Positions 7,435-16,194 of a stretch of DNA of 35,256 nucleotides are shown piece after piece. The stretch lies in the NCBI GenBank assembly GCA_029251265.1, contig JAQXDR010000106.1, positions 1 to 35,256 of the forward strand. Direction: 5' to 3'. The stretch is from Pseudoprimorskyibacter sp. (GTDB taxonomy: Bacteria; Pseudomonadota; Alphaproteobacteria; Rhodobacterales; Rhodobacteraceae). The notes under the pieces were generated by a model. It was not told where the DNA came from, searched no databases, and saw nothing but the letters and a program-made list of their open reading frames with translations. Position 1 is the first letter of the stretch. Each line of letters begins with the position of its first letter. The position numbers and the translations under genes are program-made.

Positions 7435-9405
7435 TCATTCCGCTGCCAACTGCTTGGCCACGGGAACAACTGCCGCCCCACGGATTTGTAACGTGGCCGA
7501 GATCTGGCCCTTGCGCCCGTCTTCGTAAGTAACTTCCGTTTCGGTATAAATACTGTCCGAGCCATCGTACAAAGCGTCAATCAGATCGCTGAATTTTTCA
7601 CCGATAATCTTGCGGCGAACTTTCCTTGTCCGGGTCAGTTCCCCATCATCCGCATCCAATTCCTTGTGCAAAACCAAAAAGCGGTAGATCTGGCAGCCAA
7701 AAAGCATTTCATCCTCTGCCACACTGCGGTTTACCTCTTCGACATGACTTTGCAGCGCTGCCATTACATCAGGATGCCCGGCCAGTTCTTGGTAGCTGGC
7801 ATAGGCAATGTTGTTTCGTTCGGCCCAGTTGCCCACGGCTGCAAGATCAATATTTAGGAATGCGACGCATCGATCACGGCCAGCACCAAACACCACAGCC
7901 TCTAAAATATTAGGATAGAATTTCAGTTTGTTTTCGACGTATTTGGGGGCGAACAAGCCTCCATTCGCCAGATTTGCTACATCTTTTGCGCGGTCGATGA
8001 TACGCAGATGGCCTGTGGACTCCTCCACAAAACCAGCGTCGCCAGTGGCGACCCAGCCTTCCGAATCTTTAGTATCCGCAGTGCTGTCAGGATTTTTGTA
8101 GTATTCGACGAATACACCTGGTGAACGGTAGAACACCTCGCCGCTCTCAGCGACTTTTAGTTCGACACCCGGGCTTGGGACCCCAACCGTATCTGAACGG
8201 ACCTGCCCGTCAGGTTGTTGCGTGATAAATACACTTGCTTCTGTTTGACCGTATAATTGTTTCAGGTTGATTCCGAGAGCACGGTAAAAATCGAAGATCT
8301 CTGGGCCAATCGCCTCACCGGCGGTGTAGCCCACCCGTACCCGACTAAAGCCCAATGCGTTCTTGAGTGGACCATATGTGGTCATTTCGCCCACGGAATA
8401 CAGCAGGCGATCCGTAGCACTCACACGATCCCCATCAAGAATTTTCGATCCAACCCGTCGTGCGTGGTTCATGAAAAAATCAAATATCCGACGCTTTAAT
8501 GCACCTGCATCTTCCATGCGGATCATTATTTGAGTCAGTTGGGTTTCAAACACCCGCGGCGGCGCAAAATAGTAACTTGGGGCAATCTCGCGTAGATCCA
8601 TCATCATGGTATCAGCCGATTCAGGACAGTTAACACAAAACCCAGTGATATAGGCTTGACCAATAGAGAAAATGAAATCTCCGACCCAAGCCATCGGCAG
8701 ATAAGCCAGAACTTCATCGGTTGCACGCAAATCGTCAAACGTGACGCTAGCACGGGCCGTTTCGATGATATTGGTATTCGATAGTACCACACCCTTAGGC
8801 TTACCTGTCGTGCCTGACGTGTACAACATGACGCATGTGTCATCTGCGGTGATGCCATCGCGTCTTTTGACCAGCTCGGCCATTAATTCACCCTGCCGCG
8901 CGCGTCCCTGTGCCTGGACTTCGCCAAACTGATGCAGGTTGGAATGATCGTATTTACGCAATCCACGTTCGTCGAGGTAGATCATGTGCTCAAACCGATC
9001 CAGCCTGTCTTGAATTTCGTACACCTTATCCACCTGCTCCTGATCTGCAACGATCACAAACCGCGCACCACAGTGGCTGAGCACATACTCCATCTCTTCG
9101 GCGACTGCGTCTTGATACAGCGGGACCGGGACCGCCCCGACAGATTGTGCCGCAACCATTGACCAGTACAGGCTGGGTCGGTTGCGCCCAATAACAGCGA
9201 CAAAATCGCCTGGCGCAATCCCTAAGTCTAGAAGTCCAAGCGCAAGAGCTTCGATTTCCACTGCCGTCTCAGCCCACGTCCAGCTCTGCCAGATACCGAA
9301 CTCTTTTTCGCGATAGGCCGCTTTGTTGCCCATCTTCTCCGCGTTGCGCGCAAGCAACGCCGGAACAGATCGCAGGTGAACCGCGTTCTCGGTCGCTATT
9401 GCCAA
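7435..9405 (-). CDS. AMP-forming long-chain-type acyl-CoA synthetase
   Basis: A cytoplasmic enzyme of the ANL superfamily that activates a carboxylic acid with ATP and CoA. With the start chosen here it has 656 residues. It carries the phosphate loop YTSGTTGKPKG at 195-205, YGQTE at 385-389, TGDAG at 454-458 and the hinge DRAKD at 471-475. The length and the long insert after TGDAG resemble long-chain synthetases (FadD15/FAA type). The start appears to be a TTG at 9405, with GGGAGG 7 bases upstream. The longer frame from 9420 also begins with TTG, but its second and third codons are this Shine-Dalgarno. It probably heads the liv-type operon and is divergent from the sensor kinase. The true substrate is unknown. 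Confidence 0.9.
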   Translation of the reverse strand: MAIATENAVHLRSVPALLARNAEKMGNKAAYREKEFGIWQSWTWAETAVEIEALALGLLDLGIAPGDFVAVIGRNRPSLYWSMVAAQSVGAVPVPLYQDAVAEEMEYVLSHCGARFVIVADQEQVDKVYEIQDRLDRFEHMIYLDERGLRKYDHSNLHQFGEVQAQGRARQGELMAELVKRRDGITADDTCVMLYTSGTTGKPKGVVLSNTNIIETARASVTFDDLRATDEVLAYLPMAWVGDFIFSIGQAYITGFCVNCPESADTMMMDLREIAPSYYFAPPRVFETQLTQIMIRMEDAGALKRRIFDFFMNHARRVGSKILDGDRVSATDRLLYSVGEMTTYGPLKNALGFSRVRVGYTAGEAIGPEIFDFYRALGINLKQLYGQTEASVFITQQPDGQVRSDTVGVPSPGVELKVAESGEVFYRSPGVFVEYYKNPDSTADTKDSEGWVATGDAGFVEESTGHLRIIDRAKDVANLANGGLFAPKYVENKLKFYPNILEAVVFGAGRDRCVAFLNIDLAAVGNWAERNNIAYASYQELAGHPDVMAALQSHVEEVNRSVAEDEMLFGCQIYRFLVLHKELDADDGELTRTRKVRRKIIGEKFSDLIDALYDGSDSIYTETEVTYEDGRKGQISATLQIRGAAVVPVAKQLAAE

Positions 9406-9412
9406 AGTATGT

Positions 9413-9418
9413 CCTCCC
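9413..9418 (-). promoter_or_regulatory. Shine-Dalgarno fixing a TTG start
   Basis: GGGAGG on the minus strand lies 7 bases before TTG at 9405. No ATG or GTG at a suitable distance is in frame, so the acyl-CoA synthetase seems to use TTG. Confidence 0.65.
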
Positions 9419-9589
9419 AATTGCCCCAGAGTCCCCAGAGCAGTCCGTATTGAACGGTTGTAACCGCATTTGGACAGCCATCACCGTCGCGGTCAACTTT
9501 TTCCTGAACTTTTCCGAATTATAACGAATTCTTGCAATCGAGATAAAATGCTATGAGCTCGCCCCACAAAGGTGCTAGCGGTTCAGACT

Positions 9590-11488
9590 ATGGCGAACAC
9601 CGCGACCGATGCATTGACGAAGGCAGGGCTAAACCTGATTCAACAGGCGTTATCGGTTTTCGACAGTGATCTGAAACTGGTGCACGTGAACCGTTCCATG
9701 ATCCGCATGTTTGATCTACCTGACCACCTTGTCGCGCCAGGAACAGGGTTTGACGCCGTCATCCGTTTCCTTGTGCAACATGGTGAATACGGACCCATAG
9801 ACAATTTTAATGAGTTTGTTGAAGCGCGCGTCGCCTTGGCAAAAACCTTCGAACCCCACTATATGGAACGCACGCGTGCAAACGGCCGTACCATCAGCGT
9901 CGAGGGCGCCCCGCTGCCACAGGGCGGATGGGTCACAGTCTATACCGATATCACTCAGGTGAAAGCTCAAGAAGAACTGTTGCGCGCTCACTCGGAGGTT
10001 TTGAACGAAGAGGTCCTGCATCGTTCGGAACAATTGGCGGCAAGCAACCGAAAACTGGCCGCGACGAACGCGGCGCTTGACCTCGCACGTACCGAATTGG
10101 CTGAAATGGAGGCGCGAGCACGTCTGACCGCAGAAATGATGCCTGCTCATATTGCCCACGTCGATTCTGATGCACGATATACATATTCCAATAGACGACT
10201 GACGTCTGTGATCCCGGGGCGGCCGTCGCAAATCGTGGGATTACATATATCTGAAGCACTCGGACCCGCATTTGCATCGGTAAAACCACATTTCGAAGCT
10301 GCACAATCTGGCCTAGCAGCCACGTTCGAGTTCACCGATGACGCCAGTTCGCGACGCATTCGGGTCGTCTTTACACCGGATGAAGTCGGTCGCGGAGTCT
10401 ACATCCTGTCCATGGATGTGACCAAGGAGACACAAGCGCGCGTGGCATTGCAACAAACCCGACGCCGCGAGATTGCAGCGCAGCTGACCTCGGGATTGGC
10501 TCATGATTTCTCCAACCTGTTGACCGTTATTCTTGGTCTACAGTCTCGGTTGCAAGATATGGATTTGGGCGATGAAGCGGCCAAACTCATCACCGCAACC
10601 CGTGCAGCCGCCACACGGGGCGGCGGGTTGCTTCACCGAATTGCAGATATGACCACTGCGCGCGGATACAGGCCCCAAGTATGCCATTTGACATCACTTT
10701 TTTCAGAACTTGAAATCCTCGCATCGCCTTCTTTACCTGCAGGCGTTGAATTAAAAGCCTTGTCGCGAACAGACGGGCACTTTCTTCTGGATGCGGGACG
10801 TTTGCAGGACAGTCTTTTAAATCTTGTCCTGAACGCGCGAGACGCGTGCTGTAAAAAAGGGCACATAAATGTAAGTGCACGCGAAGTTATGGACACATGG
10901 CTTGAAATAGCCGTGACGGACACTGGGCCAGGGTTCAGCCCCGAGGCGCTCATTCATGGCATTGACCCGTTTTTCACGACCAAAGGTGCCAATGGGTCCG
11001 GATTAGGTCTTGCTATGGTTTATGACACTTGCAAGCTCGCGGGTGGGACAGTGACACTGGTTAACGATCCAGACGGCGCTCGGGTCACGCTTCGTGTACC
11101 GCTGCAACGCGCCAATAAGACGCCAGACCCTGATATGGTCCTCTTGGTAGAGGATAATCCCGATCTGCGAGATCAGATACGCAAGATGCTGACACAGCTG
11201 GGCCATACCGTCATCGAAGCCAGCTCTGTCACAGAGGCTCTGGACCTTGCACGCACGATACCCGACATAGCTCAGGTCTTGTCTGATTTACGGTTAGAAG
11301 GGACCAAAACAGGTTTGGAACTATTAGACCACCTATCCGATATCCCCATTCGGTTTATGACATCCTTACCGGCCGAGGACCCCTTGACAAAAGCTGCTGC
11401 TAACGCTGCGCCGCTTTTAAAAAAGCCATTTGATATTAGAGATCTGCAGGGCTTTTTACAGACATCCCAGCCAGGAATAATATCATGA
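9590..11488 (+). CDS. PAS-domain hybrid sensor histidine kinase
   Basis: A soluble hybrid two-component sensor of about 632 residues with no clear membrane helix. In order it has a PAS-like domain (about 14-120), a coiled coil rich in Glu, Ala and Leu (about 125-180), a second PAS-like domain (about 190-280) and a HisKA region with LAHDFSNLL, where His305 is the phosphorylation site. The ATPase domain follows, with N-box LNLVLNARDA near 411, DTGPGF and GSGLGL near 469. A C-terminal receiver has Asp522 in the acidic pocket, the phosphoacceptor Asp566 and the Lys-Lys-Pro end motif. The ATG at 9590 and a GTG at 9572 are both possible, and neither has a good Shine-Dalgarno. It overlaps the next regulator by four bases (ATGA). 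A cytoplasmic signal and control of the divergent uptake operon are inferred. Confidence 0.85.
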   Translation: MANTATDALTKAGLNLIQQALSVFDSDLKLVHVNRSMIRMFDLPDHLVAPGTGFDAVIRFLVQHGEYGPIDNFNEFVEARVALAKTFEPHYMERTRANGRTISVEGAPLPQGGWVTVYTDITQVKAQEELLRAHSEVLNEEVLHRSEQLAASNRKLAATNAALDLARTELAEMEARARLTAEMMPAHIAHVDSDARYTYSNRRLTSVIPGRPSQIVGLHISEALGPAFASVKPHFEAAQSGLAATFEFTDDASSRRIRVVFTPDEVGRGVYILSMDVTKETQARVALQQTRRREIAAQLTSGLAHDFSNLLTVILGLQSRLQDMDLGDEAAKLITATRAAATRGGGLLHRIADMTTARGYRPQVCHLTSLFSELEILASPSLPAGVELKALSRTDGHFLLDAGRLQDSLLNLVLNARDACCKKGHINVSAREVMDTWLEIAVTDTGPGFSPEALIHGIDPFFTTKGANGSGLGLAMVYDTCKLAGGTVTLVNDPDGARVTLRVPLQRANKTPDPDMVLLVEDNPDLRDQIRKMLTQLGHTVIEASSVTEALDLARTIPDIAQVLSDLRLEGTKTGLELLDHLSDIPIRFMTSLPAEDPLTKAAANAAPLLKKPFDIRDLQGFLQTSQPGIIS

Positions 11489-12183
11489 GCGCCTTGATTG
11501 CGATCCTTGACGACGAACCGGAAATCCGACGTATCCTAGCAGATGCCCTGGAAACAGCAGGCTATCAAACCCAAAGCTTTGGTCGGGCGACAGAATTCGA
11601 GGCTGCACTGCGACGAGTCACACCAGACCTATGTTTGGTGGATCTCGGCCTACCAGACCGCGATGGACTGACCCTTGTGCATCGTCTCGCCCTTGAATTG
11701 GGCGCAACCGTCATTATAATTTCCGGACGCGCTCAGGTCCAGGATCGTGTGACAGGTCTGGAATTGGGAGCAGACGACTATATTATCAAACCGTTTGAAC
11801 CAGCCGAGGTGGTTGCCCGAGTCCGGGCGCGGCTACGTAGTCAGCGCAATCAGACCAATTCCACAGATCAGGCCCGTTTTCACGATTGGACCGTCTTTTT
11901 TAACAGATATGTGTTGCAATCCCCTGATGGCCGTACAATCAGTTTTTCGCATGCAGAGGGTGAAGTGCTGAGGCTTTTTCTACAATCTCCTAACCGTCTG
12001 ATCACACGCGCCCAGATGCAGGAGTATCTTGGAGGCGCTGCCAGCGAAAGCTTTGACCGCGCCATGGATGTCCGCATTTCAAGGCTTCGTACCAAATTGG
12101 GGGAAGACCCGCGCAATCCCAAAATCATTAAAACAATTTACGGCGCAGGATATATCTTTTTAAGCGATGTCGCTTGGCAATGA
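11485..12183 (+). CDS. OmpR-family two-component response regulator
   Basis: A 232-residue DNA-binding regulator. The N-terminal receiver has the acidic pair Asp9/Asp10, the phosphoacceptor Asp53 in LVDLGLP, Ser80 in the Thr/Ser position and Lys102 in IIKPF. The C-terminal winged-helix domain (about 130-228) shows the OmpR/PhoB pattern, including SFDRAMDVRISRLRTKL and the end wing KTIYGAGYIF. The ATG overlaps the stop codon of the hybrid kinase by four bases, so the two are co-translated and are almost certainly partners. Target genes are not visible. The divergent acyl-CoA synthetase and liv-type operon is the natural candidate by position. Confidence 0.9.
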   Translation: MSALIAILDDEPEIRRILADALETAGYQTQSFGRATEFEAALRRVTPDLCLVDLGLPDRDGLTLVHRLALELGATVIIISGRAQVQDRVTGLELGADDYIIKPFEPAEVVARVRARLRSQRNQTNSTDQARFHDWTVFFNRYVLQSPDGRTISFSHAEGEVLRLFLQSPNRLITRAQMQEYLGGAASESFDRAMDVRISRLRTKLGEDPRNPKIIKTIYGAGYIFLSDVAWQ

Positions 12184-12231
12184 TTAACAAAACTCTGCGC
12201 TTTACGATGACTACGTCCATAATTCGCAGGC

Positions 12232-12693
12232 TTATACACGGAATTCCATCTGCAAGTGGTTGATGCCGTCTTTCGAACGGCGATGATTTACATTTTCAGC
12301 CATTGTCCTGATAAAGTACCAACCAAAGCCACCTTCAGGAATGTCCGAAAGTGCAACTCCTGCATGAACTGGTTCGTTTACTGAGAGCTTGTCACTTGGA
12401 AACGGTAAACCGTGATCCATCACGCTGACAATTATGGATTTCCCGCTCTGCTCAACCTTCATGCAAATCATGCCATTACATGTTTCCTTGTAGGCATGCT
12501 CAACCACATTGTTGAGCGCTTCTGCTACAGCCAGCTCAATTTTGGTCACATGTTCACACCCAATCTGCCGGTGTATTAAGGCGTCACGCGCAGATATAAC
12601 GGCCTCACGCACCGATATAAAATCGCTATCAAATTCAAAATCTAATAATATTACGTTCATATCAAAGCCGTTTGACACATCCAGCATCCGCAT
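12232..12693 (-). CDS. RsbW-type anti-sigma factor / serine protein kinase
   Basis: A 153-residue HATPase_c_2 protein of the RsbW/SpoIIAB type. These bind a sigma factor or phosphorylate an STAS-domain antagonist. The N-box ELAVAEALNNVVEHAY is at 53-68, MDHGLPF at 92-98 and a G2-like GGFGWYFIRT at 121-130. The ATG at 12693 overlaps the TGA of the upstream STAS gene by one base (TGATG), with a G-rich Shine-Dalgarno, so this start is preferred over a TTG at 12696. The STAS gene is the obvious partner. No RsbU phosphatase or sigma factor gene lies nearby, so what the pair controls is not shown. Confidence 0.85.
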   Translation of the reverse strand: MRMLDVSNGFDMNVILLDFEFDSDFISVREAVISARDALIHRQIGCEHVTKIELAVAEALNNVVEHAYKETCNGMICMKVEQSGKSIIVSVMDHGLPFPSDKLSVNEPVHAGVALSDIPEGGFGWYFIRTMAENVNHRRSKDGINHLQMEFRV

Positions 12694-13031
12694 CAACCCA
12701 CCCGAGCGGATACACCCTCTTCGACTGTAGAATGAATGACAAAGACCGTGTCCATCCTCGTCAAACTGAATACCTTTGCCACGCCCGGGTTTAACCCGGC
12801 CAATTCCAGTGTTTGATTGTCTTCCATCATTTTCATCGCAGCAACGATGGCACCGAGACCGCTGCTGTCAACAAATTCAACATTGGATAAGTCGAGGATA
12901 TGTCGTCCTTCAATTGGTGCCATTTTTGCACGCAGGAGGTCTTTAAACTGAATTGCAACTGCGGCATCGATACGGTTACTATCAACTGTAACAACATGTG
13001 CTGGCTCCATTTGACTGGAAGAGAGGTTCAT
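12693..13031 (-). CDS. STAS-domain anti-anti-sigma factor (RsbV type)
   Basis: A 112-residue STAS protein. The motif LDLSNVEFVDSSGLGAIV near residues 46-63 carries Ser56, which matches the phosphorylated serine of SpoIIAA/RsbV. When unphosphorylated, such proteins bind the RsbW-type kinase and free its sigma factor. The ATG at 13031 has GGAAAGG 7 bases upstream. A longer frame from 13124 would add a Cys/Lys-rich N-terminus and run to within a base of the divergent thiolase gene, so it is unlikely. It is coupled to the kinase gene downstream by a one-base overlap. Confidence 0.87.
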   Translation of the reverse strand: MNLSSSQMEPAHVVTVDSNRIDAAVAIQFKDLLRAKMAPIEGRHILDLSNVEFVDSSGLGAIVAAMKMMEDNQTLELAGLNPGVAKVFSLTRMDTVFVIHSTVEEGVSARVG

Positions 13032-13124
13032 GAAACAGCCTTTCCTGCTATTTCCGTCGACGTTACCCGCCAATCCTTTAGAACTGGTTTTCATTCGGCA
13101 CTTTAAGCAGAGGAATAATCGCAA

Positions 13125-14300
13125 ATGTCAGATGTTGTAATCACGGGCGCATCCCGCACCGCAATCGGAGGCTTTGACGGTGCTTTTAGTCCGTTGCAAG
13201 CCTCTGAATTGGGGGGCGAGGCCATACGCGCTGCCATGCAACAGGCAGGCAACCCGCACGTTCAAGAGGTTTTGATGGGCTGCGTCTTGCCTGCGGGACA
13301 AGGACAGGCACCCGCCAGACAGGCAGGATTTACCGCAGGCCTTGGTGAGGATGTACCCGCGACAACGCTGAACAAGATGTGCGGATCAGGTATGAAAGCC
13401 GCTATGATCGGTTTCGACCAAATTGCGCTTGGACAGTCAGATATCGTCGTTGCTGGCGGAATGGAAAGCATGACAAACGCACCGTATTTGCTGCCCAAGA
13501 TGCGGCAAGGGGCTCGGCTTGGGCATGATCGAGTGATTGATCACATGTTTCTGGATGGTCTAGAAGACGCATATGACAAAGGTCGCCTTATGGGTACTTT
13601 TGCCGAAGATTGTGCCGAAGCTTTCCAGTTCACACGAGACGCACAGGATGAATTTGCGCTCACCTCTCTTGCCAATGCGCGTCGCGCGCAATCAAAAGGT
13701 GAATTCAACGCCGAGATCACTCCTGTAACAGTGCGCACGCGCAAAACCGAAACAGAAATCGCAGAAGATCAACAACCTTTGACAGCGCGGCCAGACAAGA
13801 TCCCGCTGTTGAAACCCGCTTTTCGAACGGGTGGAACGGTCACCCCTGCCAACAGCTCCTCTATCTCCGACGGCGCAGCCGCCCTTGTGCTGGCCTCTGA
13901 TTCTGCGGCAAAGGCATCGGGTCACCCGATTCTGGCACGCATTTTGGGACATGCAAGTCATGCGCAGGCTCCGGCTCTGTTCACCACCGCCCCTGTTCCC
14001 GCCGCGCAAAAACTGCTTGACCGGGTGGGGTGGCAAAAATCGGATGTCGATCTTTGGGAAGTTAATGAGGCATTTGCCGTGGTCCCAATGGCCTTTATGC
14101 ACGAAATGGGGCTGCCTCGAGAGATTGTAAACGTCAATGGAGGGGCTTGTGCATTGGGCCACCCGATTGGCGCCTCGGGCGCACGAATCCTGGTTACCTT
14201 GATCCATGCTCTCAAGACGCGCGGCCTGCGCCGTGGTGTTGCAGCCATTTGCATCGGAGGCGGTGAAGGTACCGCCATTGCAATCGAGCTTGTGTCATGA
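13125..14300 (+). CDS. Acetyl-CoA C-acetyltransferase (thiolase)
   Basis: A biosynthetic or degradative type II thiolase of 391 residues, the usual length. It condenses two acetyl-CoA to acetoacetyl-CoA or runs the reverse. The acyl-accepting Cys86 lies in NKMCGSGMK. The His motif is NEAFAV, the second conserved block is GGACALGHPIGASGARI, and the C-terminal catalytic Cys is in CIGGGEG. The family more often has CIGGGQG or CIGGGMG, so the Glu is a small variation. The ATG at 13125 has GAGGAA about 9 bases upstream. It overlaps the following GAF gene by four bases (ATGA). PHB synthesis, ketone-body use or acyl-CoA breakdown are all possible, and no phaB or CoA-transferase gene lies nearby to decide. 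Confidence 0.93.
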   Translation: MSDVVITGASRTAIGGFDGAFSPLQASELGGEAIRAAMQQAGNPHVQEVLMGCVLPAGQGQAPARQAGFTAGLGEDVPATTLNKMCGSGMKAAMIGFDQIALGQSDIVVAGGMESMTNAPYLLPKMRQGARLGHDRVIDHMFLDGLEDAYDKGRLMGTFAEDCAEAFQFTRDAQDEFALTSLANARRAQSKGEFNAEITPVTVRTRKTETEIAEDQQPLTARPDKIPLLKPAFRTGGTVTPANSSSISDGAAALVLASDSAAKASGHPILARILGHASHAQAPALFTTAPVPAAQKLLDRVGWQKSDVDLWEVNEAFAVVPMAFMHEMGLPREIVNVNGGACALGHPIGASGARILVTLIHALKTRGLRRGVAAICIGGGEGTAIAIELVS

Positions 14301-14758
14301 CGACCGTCAATTACGATGATCTTGGCAAACAGCTGCGGGCACTCACCGAAGGCGAACGGGATACAATATCCCTAATGGCCACCGTTTCATGCGAAATTCA
14401 CGCAGCCGATGACCGATTTGACTGGACAGGGTTTTACCGTGTAACTGGACCGCAAATGCTCAAGATCGGTCCGTATCAGGGGGGGCATGGATGCCTTTTA
14501 ATCCCATTTTCCAAAGGGGTTTGCGGCGCTGCTGCGCGAACGGGACTGGCGCAGATCGTGGACGATGTTGAAGCCTTTCCGGGACATATCGCATGCTCGT
14601 CTTCGACGCGATCCGAATTGGTTTTACCAGTTTGGAATGGCAAGCAGCGCCTTCTAGGCGTGTTAGATATAGATAGCGATCAGCCCGGTGCATTTGATAA
14701 CTCAGACGCTACGGCTTTGACCGCTCTGTTGCGAGACATCTTTCAGGACGTCGCCTAG
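14297..14758 (+). CDS. msrC: GAF-domain free methionine-(R)-sulfoxide reductase
   Basis: A 153-residue single GAF-domain protein of the fRMsr (YebR/MsrC) family, which reduces free methionine-R-sulfoxide in the cytoplasm. The three family cysteines are present at 66, 76 and 100. Their spacing of 10 and 24 residues equals that of the E. coli enzyme (84, 94, 118). The surrounding motifs GVCGAA, FPGHIAC and LGVLDIDS also match. The Asp that normally follows the last Cys (ACD) is Ser here. Its ATG lies inside the stop of the thiolase gene (ATGA overlap), so the two are co-translated, though no metabolic link between them is obvious. Confidence 0.87.
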   Translation: MTTVNYDDLGKQLRALTEGERDTISLMATVSCEIHAADDRFDWTGFYRVTGPQMLKIGPYQGGHGCLLIPFSKGVCGAAARTGLAQIVDDVEAFPGHIACSSSTRSELVLPVWNGKQRLLGVLDIDSDQPGAFDNSDATALTALLRDIFQDVA

Positions 14759-15004
14759 GCAGTCTGTAATACCCTGTCCACATCTGGAAACCAACATAGG
14801 ACACCAAAAGCACGCCATAGTGACTTTCGGCACACCTGCAAAACCCGATTTCATAGCGCAGTGGTCCCGTCCTGTATAGAATTCAAGCTTAGGTTAAGGA
14901 CTGAATCCACGGCGTTTTGGCGATTATCTGGCGCGCTTACTATCCTGTCAAACACTGCAAGCTGGCAACTTGCTGAAGTCTGTTAAACCTGCGATCAGGG
15001 GCCC
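14759..15004. other. Intergenic region before rluA
   Basis: No gene or RNA recognised. A short hairpin, GCAAG/CTTGC, lies near 14957-14973. A promoter for rluA is expected here but no convincing boxes stand out. Confidence 0.4.
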
Positions 15005-15670
15005 ATGTCAAATTTACTAATGTCCACACCATATACTCCACCCAGCGACCCGATTGAGATAATTCACGAAGATCACGAGGTTGTCGTTGTGAACAAGCCC
15101 ACAGGTCTATTGTCTGTTCCGGGGCGTGGTCCAGACCTTGCTGACTGCTTGATTACACGTCTGCAAACGATTTTCCCTCAAGTTTTACTGGTTCATCGAT
15201 TGGATCGCGACACATCTGGCGTGATGATTTTTGCCGTGACACCGCATGCACAAAAACATCTTTCACGTCAGTTTGAACTGCGCAAAACATCAAAAACCTA
15301 TGTGGCGCGGGTTGCAGGTCGGGTGACCGAAAGCCATGGCACCGTCGACCTGCCGCTCATTGTGGATTGGCCAAACCGCCCGAAGCAAAAGGTGTGCCAC
15401 GAGACAGGCAAACCGGCCCAGACGGACTGGCGCGTGCAAAAGGCGTCAGATAGCGAAAGTCGCCTTCGGCTTTGTCCACATACTGGTCGCAGTCACCAAC
15501 TGCGCGTTCACATGCAGGCACTAGGCCACCCCATTCTGGGCGATCCATTCTACGCCGATGGCGACGCCCGTGACGCACACAAACGTATGATGCTGCATTC
15601 GCAAGAATTGCGGATACAACACCCAGAAAGCCTGAAAGGACTGCGTTTTCGCAGCAAGGTTCCGTTTTAA
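15005..15670 (+). CDS. rluA: RluA-family RNA pseudouridine synthase
   Basis: A cytoplasmic enzyme that isomerises uridine in RNA. The 221-residue length matches E. coli RluA (219), which modifies 23S rRNA U746 and tRNA U32. The catalytic motif HRLDRDTSG lies at 64-72 with Asp67 as the nucleophile. Further RluA-type blocks are NKPTGLLSVPG (30-40), KTYVARVAG, HTGRSHQLRVHM and GHPILGDPFYA. There is no S4 domain, which also fits RluA rather than RluC or RluD. The ATG at 15005 has AGGGG close upstream, and an ATG at 15020 is an alternative. The RNA targets are inferred from family and length. Confidence 0.88.
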   Translation: MSNLLMSTPYTPPSDPIEIIHEDHEVVVVNKPTGLLSVPGRGPDLADCLITRLQTIFPQVLLVHRLDRDTSGVMIFAVTPHAQKHLSRQFELRKTSKTYVARVAGRVTESHGTVDLPLIVDWPNRPKQKVCHETGKPAQTDWRVQKASDSESRLRLCPHTGRSHQLRVHMQALGHPILGDPFYADGDARDAHKRMMLHSQELRIQHPESLKGLRFRSKVPF

Positions 15671-15789
15671 CGCGGCACTGTAAACGAATACCCAGTCCGA
15701 TGTTGGCGAAATTTGGTATTCGCATTGTTTGACCAGTGGCCGATGGCATAACTTTCCAAGGCCATCAAAAAGAAAGAGACCCGTGAGCC

Positions 15790-15850
15790 ACAAAAAAACG
15801 CCCTTCAAGACGTGGGCAAGAGCCATTTTCATTTGGGCCTTTTTTTGTGT
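15790..15850. terminator. Bidirectional-looking intrinsic terminator after rluA
   Basis: The arms ACAAAAAAACGCCC (15790-15803) and GGGCCTTTTTTTGT (15835-15848) are complementary except for one C-C mismatch. The GCCC/GGGC core is flanked by seven A on the left and seven T on the right, so it can act on either strand. It most likely ends the rluA transcript. The long loop holds a competing GCCC/GGGC pair (15800-15803 with 15814-15817), which with the A-run gives a minus-strand terminator shape. Confidence 0.6.
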
Positions 15851-15876
15851 GGCAGAGCGGAATGACCGGATGACTA

Positions 15877-16194
15877 ATGGCCAGTGCATGTCAGAATGAT
15901 CGGTATCAGGACCTCAAAAAGCTTCGGTTCTGCAATATTTCTCTGACTGCCAACGCTTGGATAAAATGCGCCCCTTTAGAACAGGCAAAGGGGGCGATCA
16001 TCCGGCTCGAGGGAGGGATCGCATTGTCCCAAATCGGCAGGGATCGTGAAGCGTTGGACGCGTTTGAAAAGGCGCTGCGCGATGCACAGGCAAAGTCTGG
16101 ACTGTGGGAAGGGGAACTCCATCAGCGAATGATACAAATCGAGGACTACAAAACGCTTGCTTTGGGGGTATCAGTCGTTGAAGCCACAAAATAG
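15877..16194 (+). CDS. Hypothetical protein with one TPR-like motif, possible gene remnant
   Basis: The 105-residue frame contains one convincing tetratricopeptide-like unit, GGIALSQIGRDREALDAFEKAL, near residues 46-67, with biased codon use like a real gene. The N-terminal 35 residues show no motif, and a stop codon lies two codons upstream of the ATG with no strong Shine-Dalgarno. It may therefore be a small TPR protein or the surviving tail of a longer, broken one. Nothing around it indicates a function. Confidence 0.4.
   Translation: MASACQNDRYQDLKKLRFCNISLTANAWIKCAPLEQAKGAIIRLEGGIALSQIGRDREALDAFEKALRDAQAKSGLWEGELHQRMIQIEDYKTLALGVSVVEATK

Noticed and set aside
15521-15889. Minus-strand open frame of 122 residues overlapping the end of rluA
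   Set aside because: It crosses the terminator-like inverted repeat and the rluA coding end, and has no motif or Shine-Dalgarno.
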